From contig CAYLMH010000031.1 of assembly GCA_964385055.1 (NCBI GenBank), positions 1 through 16,759 on the forward strand: a DNA stretch of 16,759 nucleotides, given 5' to 3'. The notes below the pieces were generated by a model, which made no database searches, was not told where the DNA came from, and worked only from the letters and a program-made list of their open reading frames with translations. Source of the DNA: JACRPI01 sp964385055 (GTDB taxonomy: Archaea > Nanobdellota > Nanobdellia > Woesearchaeales > DSVV01). A program made the translations under genes and the position numbers. Shown here piece after piece: positions 1-6,846 of the stretch (its first letter is position 1; every line of letters begins with the position of its first letter).

Positions 1-773
1 AAGAATGCCTCAACGGAGCAGACATGGTTTTTGTCTGCGCAGGAATGGGCGGCGGAACAGGAACTGGTTCAGCACCAATTGTCGGTAAAGTCGCAAAAGA
101 TCTTGGCGCGATTGTTATTGGAACAGTCACTATGCCATTCAAAATTGAACGCGCTCGCGTTGAAAAAGCAGAATTTGGTTTACAACAACTCCGCGAAGTT
201 TCTGACACTGTTATTGTCATTGACAACAACAGACTCGTACAGATCGCAGGAAACTTGCCTATTCAACAAGCGTTCGCTGTTGCGAATGAATTGATCGCTG
301 TGATGATCAAAGGAATAGTCGAAACAATCTCAATACCATCCCTTGTCAACCTTGACTTTGCGGATGTCAAAGCAATCATGACCAATGGCGGCGTTGCTGT
401 TATCGGTGTTGGCGCGTCTGACACGAACAACAGAATCGAAGAAGCTGTTCGCGGCGCATTAAGCAATCCATTGCTTGAAGTGAGCTACGAAGGAGCAACA
501 GGCGCGTTAATCCACGTGCATGGCGGTCCAGACTTGACATTGGAAGAAGTCAACCAAGTTGGTGAACTCGTCACAGAAAGCATGGATGAAAACGCAAACT
601 GCATCTGGGGAACACGAATCACTGATGACATGAAAGGAAAAGTTACTGTCATGACAATCATGACCGGTGTTAAATCACCTTGGGTTCTTGGCAAATCTTC
701 GCAACGCGTGAAAGAAACGCCACGAGAACACCCTGTGTTTAACGACGAACTCGGCATAGAAATAGTGCATTAA
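1..773 (+). CDS. ftsZ: Cell-division GTPase FtsZ (5'-truncated by window edge)
   Basis: Tubulin-like GTPase that polymerises into the division ring at mid-cell. The gene is open at the window edge: the first whole codon is at 3, and seven residues (ECLNGAD) precede the first visible Met at 24. The tubulin signature GGGTGTG lies at about 48-68 and the synergy (T7) loop NLDFADVKAIM at about 348-380. The segment reading GALIHVHGGPDLTLEE and the later NCIWGTRI are standard FtsZ C-domain landmarks. Roughly the first 100 residues of a typical archaeal FtsZ are missing. The protein ends soon after the globular domain with a short acidic/hydrophobic tail (LGIEIVH). Similarity is closest to the archaeal FtsZ1 type, but assigning the paralogue without an alignment is inference. 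No in-frame disruption is visible. Confidence 0.97.
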   Translation, partial: ECLNGADMVFVCAGMGGGTGTGSAPIVGKVAKDLGAIVIGTVTMPFKIERARVEKAEFGLQQLREVSDTVIVIDNNRLVQIAGNLPIQQAFAVANELIAVMIKGIVETISIPSLVNLDFADVKAIMTNGGVAVIGVGASDTNNRIEEAVRGALSNPLLEVSYEGATGALIHVHGGPDLTLEEVNQVGELVTESMDENANCIWGTRITDDMKGKVTVMTIMTGVKSPWVLGKSSQRVKETPREHPVFNDELGIEIVH

Positions 774-1142
774 GCACCAGAAGTCCAAATCACACCCCTG
801 TGTGATACATTCTGGCCTTCATGTTCCTACACCCCCAACTAACAATTCATGAAGGCCTCCCCTTTGGGGATTGGGTTTGTTTTTTCTCGTTTTTTTTAGT
901 ATATCTTTGGTTTTCTATAATCAGTTTCTTTTTACAATTCGATAATACCCCATTGCACTTTTGTGCAATGGGTCCCCCTGACAGTTGGGTTTTGCTTGTC
1001 GATTCTTGCTAAGAGTAGAAGAGTTTACACGCACTAGAAGGACCTTGTTTGTCTACGCAATCTATTATTATTTTATTTTTACTTTTATATCTTATATCCT
1101 TCTAAAGAGAGAGCCTTCCTATTTTCGTCACAATCTTTTAAA
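774..1142. other. Hairpin-rich spacer after ftsZ, with T-tract terminator
   Basis: No convincing gene is seen; the only ORF (821-1012) is low complexity. Four inverted repeats are visible: CCAGAA/TTCTGG (777-782/810-815) enclosing ATCACAC/GTGTGAT (789-795/800-806), GGCCTTCATG/CATGAAGGCC (814-823/848-857), TCCCC/GGGGA (858-862/866-870) and CCCATTGCAC/GTGCAATGGG (949-958/963-972). T-tracts at 880-885 and 890-897 are a plausible archaeal terminator for ftsZ. A TATA-like CTATAAT at 915-921 lies about 27 nt before the last hairpin and could drive a small RNA; that is inference. Confidence 0.6.
876..897 (+). terminator. T-rich terminator of ftsZ
   Basis: Two T-tracts (880-885 and 890-897) follow the hairpins at 814-857 and 858-870, about 105 nt after the ftsZ stop. 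Archaeal RNA polymerase terminates at such U-tracts. Confidence 0.5.
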
Positions 1143-1143
1143 A
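1136..1143 (+). promoter_or_regulatory. TATA box deciding the start of the PIN-like gene
   Basis: TTTTAAAA is centred 27-28 nt before ATG 1167, the same spacing as for the other leaderless genes here. It overlaps the upstream ATG at 1143, so that ATG would not be on the transcript. This favours 1167 as the start. Confidence 0.55.
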
Positions 1144-1166
1144 TGAAGTTCTGTTTTTCCCTGAAT

Positions 1167-2150
1167 ATGGACACAACATCTTTTAATGGTAATGAAACTA
1201 TTACACGAGTCTCTCCTTTTAGCTTTTCAACCGGTGCTGAACCTGTAGGAGTTGTCATCGACACTACATACTTTATTCAAGACTCACGTCGATTAGCACG
1301 ACTGAAAGAGGAACGAGGAGATGCTGTTCATTTATTCACTACTGATGCTGTCATTGCAGAAATCGCAGAAATAGAACAAAAGATGTCTCAGCAACGCAAC
1401 CCGAAAATTCCTTGGAAAGCATTCCGAAATGTTACAGATCTTTTGGACGCGCAAGTTGTCGAGCGGCTTTCTTCACTTGAAGCATCTTGTTCCGACGGGA
1501 GTGTTATATCCCAGGAACATGATCTTCTCAAAAAGCTTCAGCGTGGCTTGGAAAAGACTCTTTACATTGAAGAACTTGAGAGAAAAAAAGCAACGTTTAT
1601 TGCACGTACAGAACATATTGTGCAGTTAGCGAGTGATTACCGCATTATGCGCGTGGCAGTTCATCGTTATCTTGAAAGAACAGAATTAACAACAGGTGCA
1701 TCTGACTTAGATGAAGCATGCAATCTTTTACGACAAGATCTTGTTGCGTGTTATCGGCAGGCACGAAAAAGACTGGGAGAGCGGTTTCAGGAAATTCATT
1801 ATTCTATTACTGGTTCATTCGCGTATGCTCCTTATTTAGAAAGAAGGAACCAACAACAACGAGATCTTGTTGGTTTTTTGAATGCAGGACTTGTTCAAAC
1901 ATTATTCCGTGTTGTTCTTGATGATGAACTTAGAAAAGACTTTAGTTTCTACAATCGCTTGGAAAAGAATTCAATTGTGGACAGAGGTGTTTTACTTGCG
2001 GCATACACTGTTGTTCCAACAATAATTCCTGATGGATCTATTGCGGTCGCAACTCATGATAATGATATTATTAGTCTTATTGAACTCAGACAACGCACGA
2101 CATTTAGGTATACTAATGGAGCTTCTCTTCCATCAGGTGCACAACAATGA
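1167..2150 (+). CDS. PIN-like nuclease-fold protein with large helical insert
   Basis: Predicted 327 residues from ATG 1167; an in-frame ATG at 1143 would add eight residues but sits in the likely TATA box. Four acidic residues fall where PIN domains have theirs: D32 in VVIDTTYFI, E65 in TTDAVIAEI, D272 in SIVDRGVLLAAY, and D298/D300 in VATHDNDIISLI. The first and second pairs are separated by about 200 residues, much more than in a compact PIN domain (about 130 residues in total). The intervening block is charged and mostly helical, with many Arg, Glu and Leu, so I read it as an insert. PIN domains are Mg-dependent ribonucleases in toxins and in rRNA maturation. The stop overlaps the dph5 start (ATGA, 2147-2150), indicating translational coupling to a translation-factor modification gene. 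The family call is motif-based inference and activity is unknown. Confidence 0.85.
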   Translation: MDTTSFNGNETITRVSPFSFSTGAEPVGVVIDTTYFIQDSRRLARLKEERGDAVHLFTTDAVIAEIAEIEQKMSQQRNPKIPWKAFRNVTDLLDAQVVERLSSLEASCSDGSVISQEHDLLKKLQRGLEKTLYIEELERKKATFIARTEHIVQLASDYRIMRVAVHRYLERTELTTGASDLDEACNLLRQDLVACYRQARKRLGERFQEIHYSITGSFAYAPYLERRNQQQRDLVGFLNAGLVQTLFRVVLDDELRKDFSFYNRLEKNSIVDRGVLLAAYTVVPTIIPDGSIAVATHDNDIISLIELRQRTTFRYTNGASLPSGAQQ

Positions 2151-2905
2151 CTCTCCACATCATCGGTATTGGCTTAGATTCTGAAAAAGATATTACTATC
2201 AAAGGAATGGAGCTCGTCCAAAAAGCAGACATTGTGTACTTAGAATGCTATACTTCTCGCTTGAACTGTAGCTTTCAGGATCTTGCGAAATTCTACAACA
2301 AACAAATTCATCTTGCGCACAGAGAACTTGTTGAAGGAGATGAAAATGAAATCTTGCAGAACGCTCGCATTGGCGATGTCGCGTTTCTCGTTGTCGGTGA
2401 TCCATTCTCTGCGACAACGCATTTGGATTTAATGATGCGCGCGAAACAAGAAGGGATCAAAGTAACAATCACCAACAACGCATCTATTCTCACTGCTGTT
2501 GGAATTACAGGATTACAATTATACAAATTTGGAAAAACAACATCAGTGCCTTATCCTGAAGAGAACTTTCAACCAGAAACCGCGTATGACGTGATCAAAC
2601 AAAACAAAGCAATGGGCTTGCATACGCTTGTTTTGCTCGATATTAAGTGGGATCAGCAACGATTTATGACGATTAACGAAGCATTGCAGATTCTTTTGCA
2701 TATTGAAGAAAAAAGACACGAAAATATTTTTACAAAAGAAACACTTTGTGTTGGTCTTGCTCGCGCGGGTTCAGAAACCGCGACCGTGAAAGCAGGAACT
2801 TGCCAAGAACTTCTTTCTGCAGATTTTGGTGCACAAATGCATTGTTTGCTTGTTCCAGGAAATCTCCATTTTATGGAAGAAGATGCGCTCAAGATGTGGA
2901 AATGA
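2147..2905 (+). CDS. dph5: Diphthine synthase
   Basis: SAM-dependent methyltransferase (tetrapyrrole-methylase fold) that methylates the modified histidine of elongation factor 2 during diphthamide synthesis in the cytoplasm. The length, 252 residues, is normal for the family. Landmarks: N-terminal HIIGIGLDSEKDITIKG (residues 4-20), ADIVYLECYTS (27-37), GDPFSATTH (84-92) and NASILTAVGITGLQLYKFG (111-129). All are hallmarks of Dph5. The start codon overlaps the stop of the PIN-like gene, so the two are co-transcribed and probably coupled. proS converges from the other strand, with only 21 nt between the two stop codons. Nothing is truncated. The presence of dph5 supports an archaeal origin, because diphthamide is absent from bacteria. 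Confidence 0.96.
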   Translation: MTLHIIGIGLDSEKDITIKGMELVQKADIVYLECYTSRLNCSFQDLAKFYNKQIHLAHRELVEGDENEILQNARIGDVAFLVVGDPFSATTHLDLMMRAKQEGIKVTITNNASILTAVGITGLQLYKFGKTTSVPYPEENFQPETAYDVIKQNKAMGLHTLVLLDIKWDQQRFMTINEALQILLHIEEKRHENIFTKETLCVGLARAGSETATVKAGTCQELLSADFGAQMHCLLVPGNLHFMEEDALKMWK

Positions 2906-2926
2906 ATTTCAACCTTCGTGTTGTCT

Positions 2927-4378
2927 TCAATAATTTCTTGCAAAAATCACTTCAATCGTTGCATCTTTGCCTGAATAGAAACATTTCTTTCCTTTTGGAA
3001 CAAGACTGTCTAATGGAATACATCTGCTTGTGACGCCTGATGTTTTTTCCTTGATCTCTGCTTCTGCTTGTTCATCTTCATGGAAATAGACTTTGACCCA
3101 CTTTTTGTGTTTCAACGCTTTGACAAACTCATCCCAATTTGTTGCGTGCACAGTATTTTCTTTGAGATGCTTTTCTGCTTTTGTGAAGAGTTCTGTTTGC
3201 ATTGCGTCTAGCGCTGCAGGAATTTCTTTTTTGACATCTGCGAGCTGAACAATTTCTTTTTTTCCTGTATGTCTCTGCGCGACAATGCAGTGCTTTTTTT
3301 CCAAATCTTTTGGTCCAATTTCAATTCTGAGTGGAATTCCTTTCATCTCCCACTCATTGAATTTCCAGCCAGGAGAATATTCTGTTCTGTCATCGAGTTT
3401 GACTTTGATCCCTTCTTTTTCTAAATCATGAACGATCTTTTCTGCTGCTTTCAACACTTTTTCTTTGCTGTCCTCAAATAAAATTGGAACAATAACAACT
3501 TGCGTTGCCGCGATCTTTGGCGGAAGCACTAATCCTTTATCATCGCTGTGCATCATTACTGTTGCGCCGATTAAGCGTGTAGAAATTCCCCATGATCCTT
3601 GCCATGGCAATTCGTCTTTCATTTCTTTATTCTTGAAACTGATGTTGAACGCTTTCGCGAATCCCTGTCCTAAATTATGTGATGTTCCGCATTGCAGCGC
3701 TTTGCCATCTGGCATCAATGTTTCGATTGTGTAGGTTGTTTTTGCTCCTGCGAATTTCTCTTTCTCTGTTTTTCTTCCTGTCACAACTGGAATTGCGAGC
3801 AGTTCTTCGCAGAGTTTTTTGTATTCATTGAGATATTCTTTTGCTTCTTTATCGCATTCTTGTTCAGTTTCATAGACACAGTGACCTTCCTGCCAGAGAA
3901 ATTCTCTGGATCGGAGGAAGAGTTTGCAGTCTTGCACTTCCCATCGACAGATATTACACCATTGGTTGATTTTTAATGGAAGGTCCCGCCAGCTTCTAAT
4001 CCAATGCGAGAATGTATCATACATAATTGTTTCTGATGTTGGACGGATCGCATATCGTTGCTTGTCTTCTCCTCTTGCTTCAACCCACGCGACTTCTGCC
4101 TTGAATCCTTTTGCGTGCGTTGCTTCTCGCTGGAAAAATGATTCTGGAATAAACATAGGAAAATACGCATTCTTGACTCCATATCTTGCCATCACTGGAT
4201 TAAAATAATCTTGGATTGCCTGCCAGATCGCATACCCTCCTGGTCTGATGACCATGCAGCCTTTGATTGGCGCATGTTCTGCCATTTCGCTTTTGAGAAG
4301 GACTTGTTCATACCACTCAGGCATATTTTCTTCTTTCTTGGCCGTGATGCCTTTGTCTTTTTGTTCAGGTTTGGACAT
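2927..4378 (-). CDS. proS: Prolyl-tRNA synthetase, archaeal/eukaryotic type
   Basis: Class II aminoacyl-tRNA synthetase charging tRNA-Pro. At 483 residues it is the short archaeal/eukaryotic form without the bacterial INS editing insert. Visible landmarks: RPTSETIMYDTFSHWIRSW with the substrate-binding TSE, the motif 2 region CRWEVQDCKLFLRSREFLW, QEGH, the GTSHNLGQGFAKAFNISF stretch, and the motif 3 region with STRLIGA and HSDDKGLVLPP. An anticodon-binding domain follows. The C-terminal domain ends in IEVIFARNY, close to the family's usual aromatic Tyr terminus. The ATG at 4378 is supported by TATATAAA (minus strand, 4402-4409) centred 27 nt upstream, which gives a leaderless mRNA. It is convergent with dph5. 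Confidence 0.97.
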   Translation of the reverse strand: MSKPEQKDKGITAKKEENMPEWYEQVLLKSEMAEHAPIKGCMVIRPGGYAIWQAIQDYFNPVMARYGVKNAYFPMFIPESFFQREATHAKGFKAEVAWVEARGEDKQRYAIRPTSETIMYDTFSHWIRSWRDLPLKINQWCNICRWEVQDCKLFLRSREFLWQEGHCVYETEQECDKEAKEYLNEYKKLCEELLAIPVVTGRKTEKEKFAGAKTTYTIETLMPDGKALQCGTSHNLGQGFAKAFNISFKNKEMKDELPWQGSWGISTRLIGATVMMHSDDKGLVLPPKIAATQVVIVPILFEDSKEKVLKAAEKIVHDLEKEGIKVKLDDRTEYSPGWKFNEWEMKGIPLRIEIGPKDLEKKHCIVAQRHTGKKEIVQLADVKKEIPAALDAMQTELFTKAEKHLKENTVHATNWDEFVKALKHKKWVKVYFHEDEQAEAEIKEKTSGVTSRCIPLDSLVPKGKKCFYSGKDATIEVIFARNY

Positions 4379-4401
4379 GAATGAGAATAAGTCAATGGTT
4401 G

Positions 4402-4409
4402 TTTATATA
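4402..4409 (-). promoter_or_regulatory. TATA box of proS
   Basis: TATATAAA on the minus strand, centred 27-28 nt before ATG 4378. A textbook archaeal core promoter for a leaderless transcript. Confidence 0.75.
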
Positions 4410-4440
4410 GGTTTTGAAAAAAAAGAAAAGTAAAAAAACT

Positions 4441-4737
4441 CTAACAGCGACAGACTCCATCAGATCCTCTGTAACAATCTCTGGTAGTTGATTCATCTTC
4501 ATGGAGTGCTCTTACTGTTCCGCATTTTCGTCCACGCCATACTTGTCCTGTTAAATCATCTGAAGAGGACTGTACTTCATACACATATCCATCTACTTCA
4601 AATGTCGTTGCTTCTTCCACACTCGTGCTACTTCCTGCACCACTGTTCAACACTAACACAACAACTCCCACCACTGCAACGATAGCAACAATTGAGAGTA
4701 AATACAAATTTGTTTTATCTCCTTTTTCTTTAACCAT
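4441..4737 (-). CDS. Small membrane-anchored Cys-rich protein, paralogue A
   Basis: 98 residues, function unknown. A short charged N-terminus (MVKEKGDKTN) precedes one hydrophobic helix (about residues 11-30, LYLLSIVAIVAVVGVVVLVL), then SGAGSS, then an exposed acidic region containing DDLTGQVW, and a tail with four cysteines (KCG, DCY, VCRC). This suggests a single-pass protein with its C-terminus outside, possibly held by disulfides. The N-terminal half is nearly identical, in protein and DNA, to the gene at 4875-5180, while the tails differ. A Shine-Dalgarno GAGGTG (minus, 4744-4749) sits 6 nt before the ATG, and the same promoter sequence lies upstream of both genes. The family resembles small secreted proteins frequent in DPANN genomes. 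I cannot name a function. Confidence 0.88.
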   Translation of the reverse strand: MVKEKGDKTNLYLLSIVAIVAVVGVVVLVLNSGAGSSTSVEEATTFEVDGYVYEVQSSSDDLTGQVWRGRKCGTVRALHEDESTTRDCYRGSDGVCRC

Positions 4738-4743
4738 TTAGGA

Positions 4744-4749
4744 CACCTC
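4744..4749 (-). promoter_or_regulatory. Shine-Dalgarno site GAGGTG
   Basis: GAGGTG lies 6 nt before ATG 4737. The same motif and spacing occur before 5180 and 14635, unlike the leaderless majority. Confidence 0.75.
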
Positions 4750-4794
4750 TTTTTTATCATACTCAATATTATTCACTCTTTTTGTCTCTTAATT

Positions 4795-4813
4795 TATTTA
4801 AACCTTTCTGAAA
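4795..4813 (-). promoter_or_regulatory. Duplicated core promoter of paralogue A
   Basis: TATTTAAACCTTTCTGAAA on the plus strand is identical to 5241-5259. Read on the minus strand it is a purine-rich BRE-like GAAAGG followed by TTTAAATA. The expected transcription start leaves a leader of about 30-35 nt carrying the GAGGTG site. Confidence 0.65.
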
Positions 4814-4874
4814 TCTTTACTCTCATGTTATATAAGATTTTGAAAGAAATAAATTAAAAAGAAAATAAGTTTAT

Positions 4875-5180
4875 TTAACAAGGACAGTTTCCATTGGAAT
4901 CATAGAAACAACCAGATTCACACCCATCGCTTTTTCTTCGACAGCATTGTCCTTCTGTACCATATACTACAACACTATCAGATGCTGTACTTCCTGCTTT
5001 TAATGAAGTAGATGCTATTTTTAATGTTGATCCTGTTTTAATCGCTTCACCACTCAGATCATCGCTGCTCAACGAAACACTTCCTGCTCCGCTGTTCAAA
5101 ATTAACACTACTATACCCACAATTGCAACGATAGCAACAATTGAGAGCAAATACAAATTTGTTTTTTGTTCTTTAGCCAT
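4875..5180 (-). CDS. Small membrane-anchored Cys-rich protein, paralogue B
   Basis: 101 residues, function unknown, tandem paralogue of 4441-4737. It has the same architecture: short N-terminus MAKEQKTN, one membrane helix (about residues 9-28), the SGAG junction, DDLSGEA, a Ser/Thr-rich spacer, and a tail with six cysteines ending SNGNCPC (compare SDGVCRC in paralogue A). The 5' coding halves match at DNA level (for example 4675-4698 against 5124-5147, 24 identical bases), but the 3' halves do not. GAGGTG (minus, 5187-5192) is 6 nt before the ATG. The promoter copy at 5241-5259 implies that the two are separate transcription units or that transcription starts twice. The likely location is the cytoplasmic membrane with an exported Cys-rich head. 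Confidence 0.88.
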   Translation of the reverse strand: MAKEQKTNLYLLSIVAIVAIVGIVVLILNSGAGSVSLSSDDLSGEAIKTGSTLKIASTSLKAGSTASDSVVVYGTEGQCCRRKSDGCESGCFYDSNGNCPC

Positions 5181-5186
5181 TAATTA

Positions 5187-5192
5187 CACCTC
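5187..5192 (-). promoter_or_regulatory. Shine-Dalgarno site GAGGTG
   Basis: GAGGTG lies 6 nt before ATG 5180, with the same preceding A-tract as paralogue A. Confidence 0.75.
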
Positions 5193-5240
5193 TTTTTTTT
5201 ACTATTCTTAAGATTATTTCCTTTTTTTTGTGTTTTATTC

Positions 5241-5259
5241 TATTTAAACCTTTCTGAAA
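5241..5259 (-). promoter_or_regulatory. Duplicated core promoter of paralogue B
   Basis: 19-base identical copy of 4795-4813, containing BRE-like GAAAGG and TTTAAATA on the minus strand. The predicted leader contains the GAGGTG site. Confidence 0.65.
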
Positions 5260-5286
5260 AATCTCATGAACACTGGTTGCACAAAC

Positions 5287-5294
5287 TATATAAA
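5287..5294 (+). promoter_or_regulatory. TATA box of the gene at 5324
   Basis: TATATAAA is centred about 33 nt before ATG 5324. This predicts a transcript with at most a few leader bases, divergent from paralogue B. Confidence 0.7.
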
Positions 5295-5323
5295 CCTTCG
5301 AAAAAGCTTGTATCCTGAAAAAC

Positions 5324-6037
5324 ATGGTTGTGGGTATCTCTCTTAAACAACAAGCGGAAAATGAACGTCTTCTTCAGGAAGCGAGAAAAGTTCTGAATCA
5401 GCAGTCTGCAATTCTTGAAAAAAAACTTGAAGTAAAAGAGCAAACTGCAAAAGAAGTTCAACCTAAAAAAGAAGACAAACCACAACATAATTCTCTTCAA
5501 CATGATCCTTCAGTTTCTGTTCCATTATTATCTTTACTCGTTGATGCTTTAAAAAAAGAGAAGAAAGATGGTGTTGAAGGGAAGGACGGAGAAGAGACTC
5601 TTGAAACGATTACTGGTGATTCTGACTTAGAAACTAAAAAAGAAAGCAAAGACGCAATTGTCGCGCTTGCGGATCGCATCAAACGTTTATATGCAAATGA
5701 GATGATGCAGCAAGCGTACGCGCAGGCAGCACAAGGAAATTACAGTGGACTTGGACGTTATCAAAATGAATCTGGCGTGCAGGCGTCAAATGTCTATAAA
5801 CCTACTTACCAGCAAGAAGATTACGGTGTTGCTCAGAAAAATGAAGAGCTTGAGAAAAAGCGAAGTGAAACAAGCACGTATTCCAAGCTTTCTGGCGGCG
5901 ATAAACCAATGGCTTTTCTTATGACTGATCCTCGTGGACGATTGCACAGTACATGGGAAATTGTTCGTGTTTTGAATGAAAGTTATGATGGCAAAATTGA
6001 ACGAAATGATGGTTTGCATTATCAAGGATTGTCTTAG
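5324..6037 (+). CDS. Unrecognised charged soluble protein
   Basis: 237 residues, no family recognised. Three parts are visible: a charged N-terminal helix likely to form a coiled coil (residues about 8-50, QQAENERLLQEARKVLNQQ onwards), a Lys/Glu/Asp-rich low-complexity linker (about 50-110), and a Gln/Tyr-rich middle (MMQQAYAQAAQGNYSG). The C-terminal block (KPMAFLMTDPRGRLHSTWE, then an IVRVLNESYDGKIERN run) looks folded. No signal peptide or membrane helix is seen, so it is probably cytoplasmic. The start is backed by the TATA box at 5287-5294. It stands alone between the divergent membrane-protein genes and the O-methyltransferase. The C-terminal 45 residues would be the part to search for homologues. 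Confidence 0.85.
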   Translation: MVVGISLKQQAENERLLQEARKVLNQQSAILEKKLEVKEQTAKEVQPKKEDKPQHNSLQHDPSVSVPLLSLLVDALKKEKKDGVEGKDGEETLETITGDSDLETKKESKDAIVALADRIKRLYANEMMQQAYAQAAQGNYSGLGRYQNESGVQASNVYKPTYQQEDYGVAQKNEELEKKRSETSTYSKLSGGDKPMAFLMTDPRGRLHSTWEIVRVLNESYDGKIERNDGLHYQGLS

Positions 6038-6188
6038 TTCGTTTTTTATTTCTTAAACTATTTTTACCTTTTTAAAATAAATAAAAAAAGATTGGGGATT
6101 CTTAAGGACTGTTAGGCGATTATTTTATTATAAATGTGTATCTTGTTTTCTGCATTGTTCTTTCTTATTGGTAAAACTGAAGATACAA

Positions 6189-6196
6189 TTATAAAT
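6189..6196 (+). promoter_or_regulatory. TATA box of the O-methyltransferase gene
   Basis: TTATAAAT is centred 25-26 nt before ATG 6218, consistent with a leaderless transcript. Confidence 0.65.
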
Positions 6197-6217
6197 CTCT
6201 AAACAAAACTCTAATAC

Positions 6218-6793
6218 ATGAAACCTGAAATACTCACTCTCTTGAAAACCATCGACTCTTACGCACAAAAAAATCATGACACATGCTGGTGCGTGCCATT
6301 TGACGAAGGACAATTTCTTCATCTTCTCGTTTCTCTCGCAAAACCTAAATTCATTCTGGAAATAGGGACTTCGATTGGGTTTTCAACGATCTGGCTCGCT
6401 TCTGCTGCCGTGGAATATGGGGGCAAAGTAAAGACTATTGAAATTCACGCAGAACGCGCAAAAATTGCGCAAGAACATTTTACACGCGCAAACTTGAGTA
6501 ATATCACCCTTCTTCAAGGTGATGCACTTGCACTTCTCAAAGACATGAAAGCGCCGTTTGATTTTGTTTTCCTGGATGGTGGGAAAGAACATTATCTTGA
6601 ACAACTTCAGATTCTGGAAAAGAATGGTTGTATCAAGAAAGGAACCCTTGTTGTCGCTGATAACGCGGTTGTCAAAGAACACAAGAAAAATGATAAACTT
6701 CTCGCGTATTTAGAATATGTACGACATTCTGGAAAATATAGGAGCAGTTATGTTCCATTTGAAAATGGGCTTGAAGTGAGTTATTACCTTTAA
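6218..6793 (+). CDS. SAM-dependent O-methyltransferase (catechol-OMT-like)
   Basis: 191-residue class I methyltransferase. Motif I ILEIGTSIGFSTIWLA (residues 46-61) forms the SAM-binding loop, and the acidic residue after strand 2 is E75 in KTIEIH. FDFVFLDGGKEHY (114-126) and VADNA (146-150) supply the D120, D148, N149 trio that binds the divalent metal in catechol-type enzymes. An N-terminal helix with CWCVPFDEGQFLHLL precedes the core, as in the O-methyltransferase family 3/COG4122 group. It is somewhat shorter than the usual 200-220 residues. No hydrophobic export signal is present. The substrate cannot be inferred: bacterial relatives act on small phenolics, some on tRNA. The monocistronic gene has its own TATA box. 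Confidence 0.93.
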   Translation: MKPEILTLLKTIDSYAQKNHDTCWCVPFDEGQFLHLLVSLAKPKFILEIGTSIGFSTIWLASAAVEYGGKVKTIEIHAERAKIAQEHFTRANLSNITLLQGDALALLKDMKAPFDFVFLDGGKEHYLEQLQILEKNGCIKKGTLVVADNAVVKEHKKNDKLLAYLEYVRHSGKYRSSYVPFENGLEVSYYL

Positions 6794-6814
6794 CTTTCTT
6801 AGCTACCCAAAGAA

Positions 6815-6822
6815 TTATATAC
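6815..6822 (+). promoter_or_regulatory. TATA box of the gene at 6847
   Basis: TTATATAC is centred about 28 nt before ATG 6847. Confidence 0.6.
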
Positions 6823-6846
6823 TTTAAGTGACAAAAATATTGTATT

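Noticed and set aside
821..1012. 63-residue plus-strand ORF after ftsZ
   Set aside because: It runs through the hairpins and T-tracts, has a Phe-rich low-complexity translation and no promoter or ribosome site at its start.
6111..6117. GTTAGGC, a perfect integron R'-type core box
   Set aside because: No paired box or hairpin nearby and far from the cassette-like region; a 7-base match is expected by chance.
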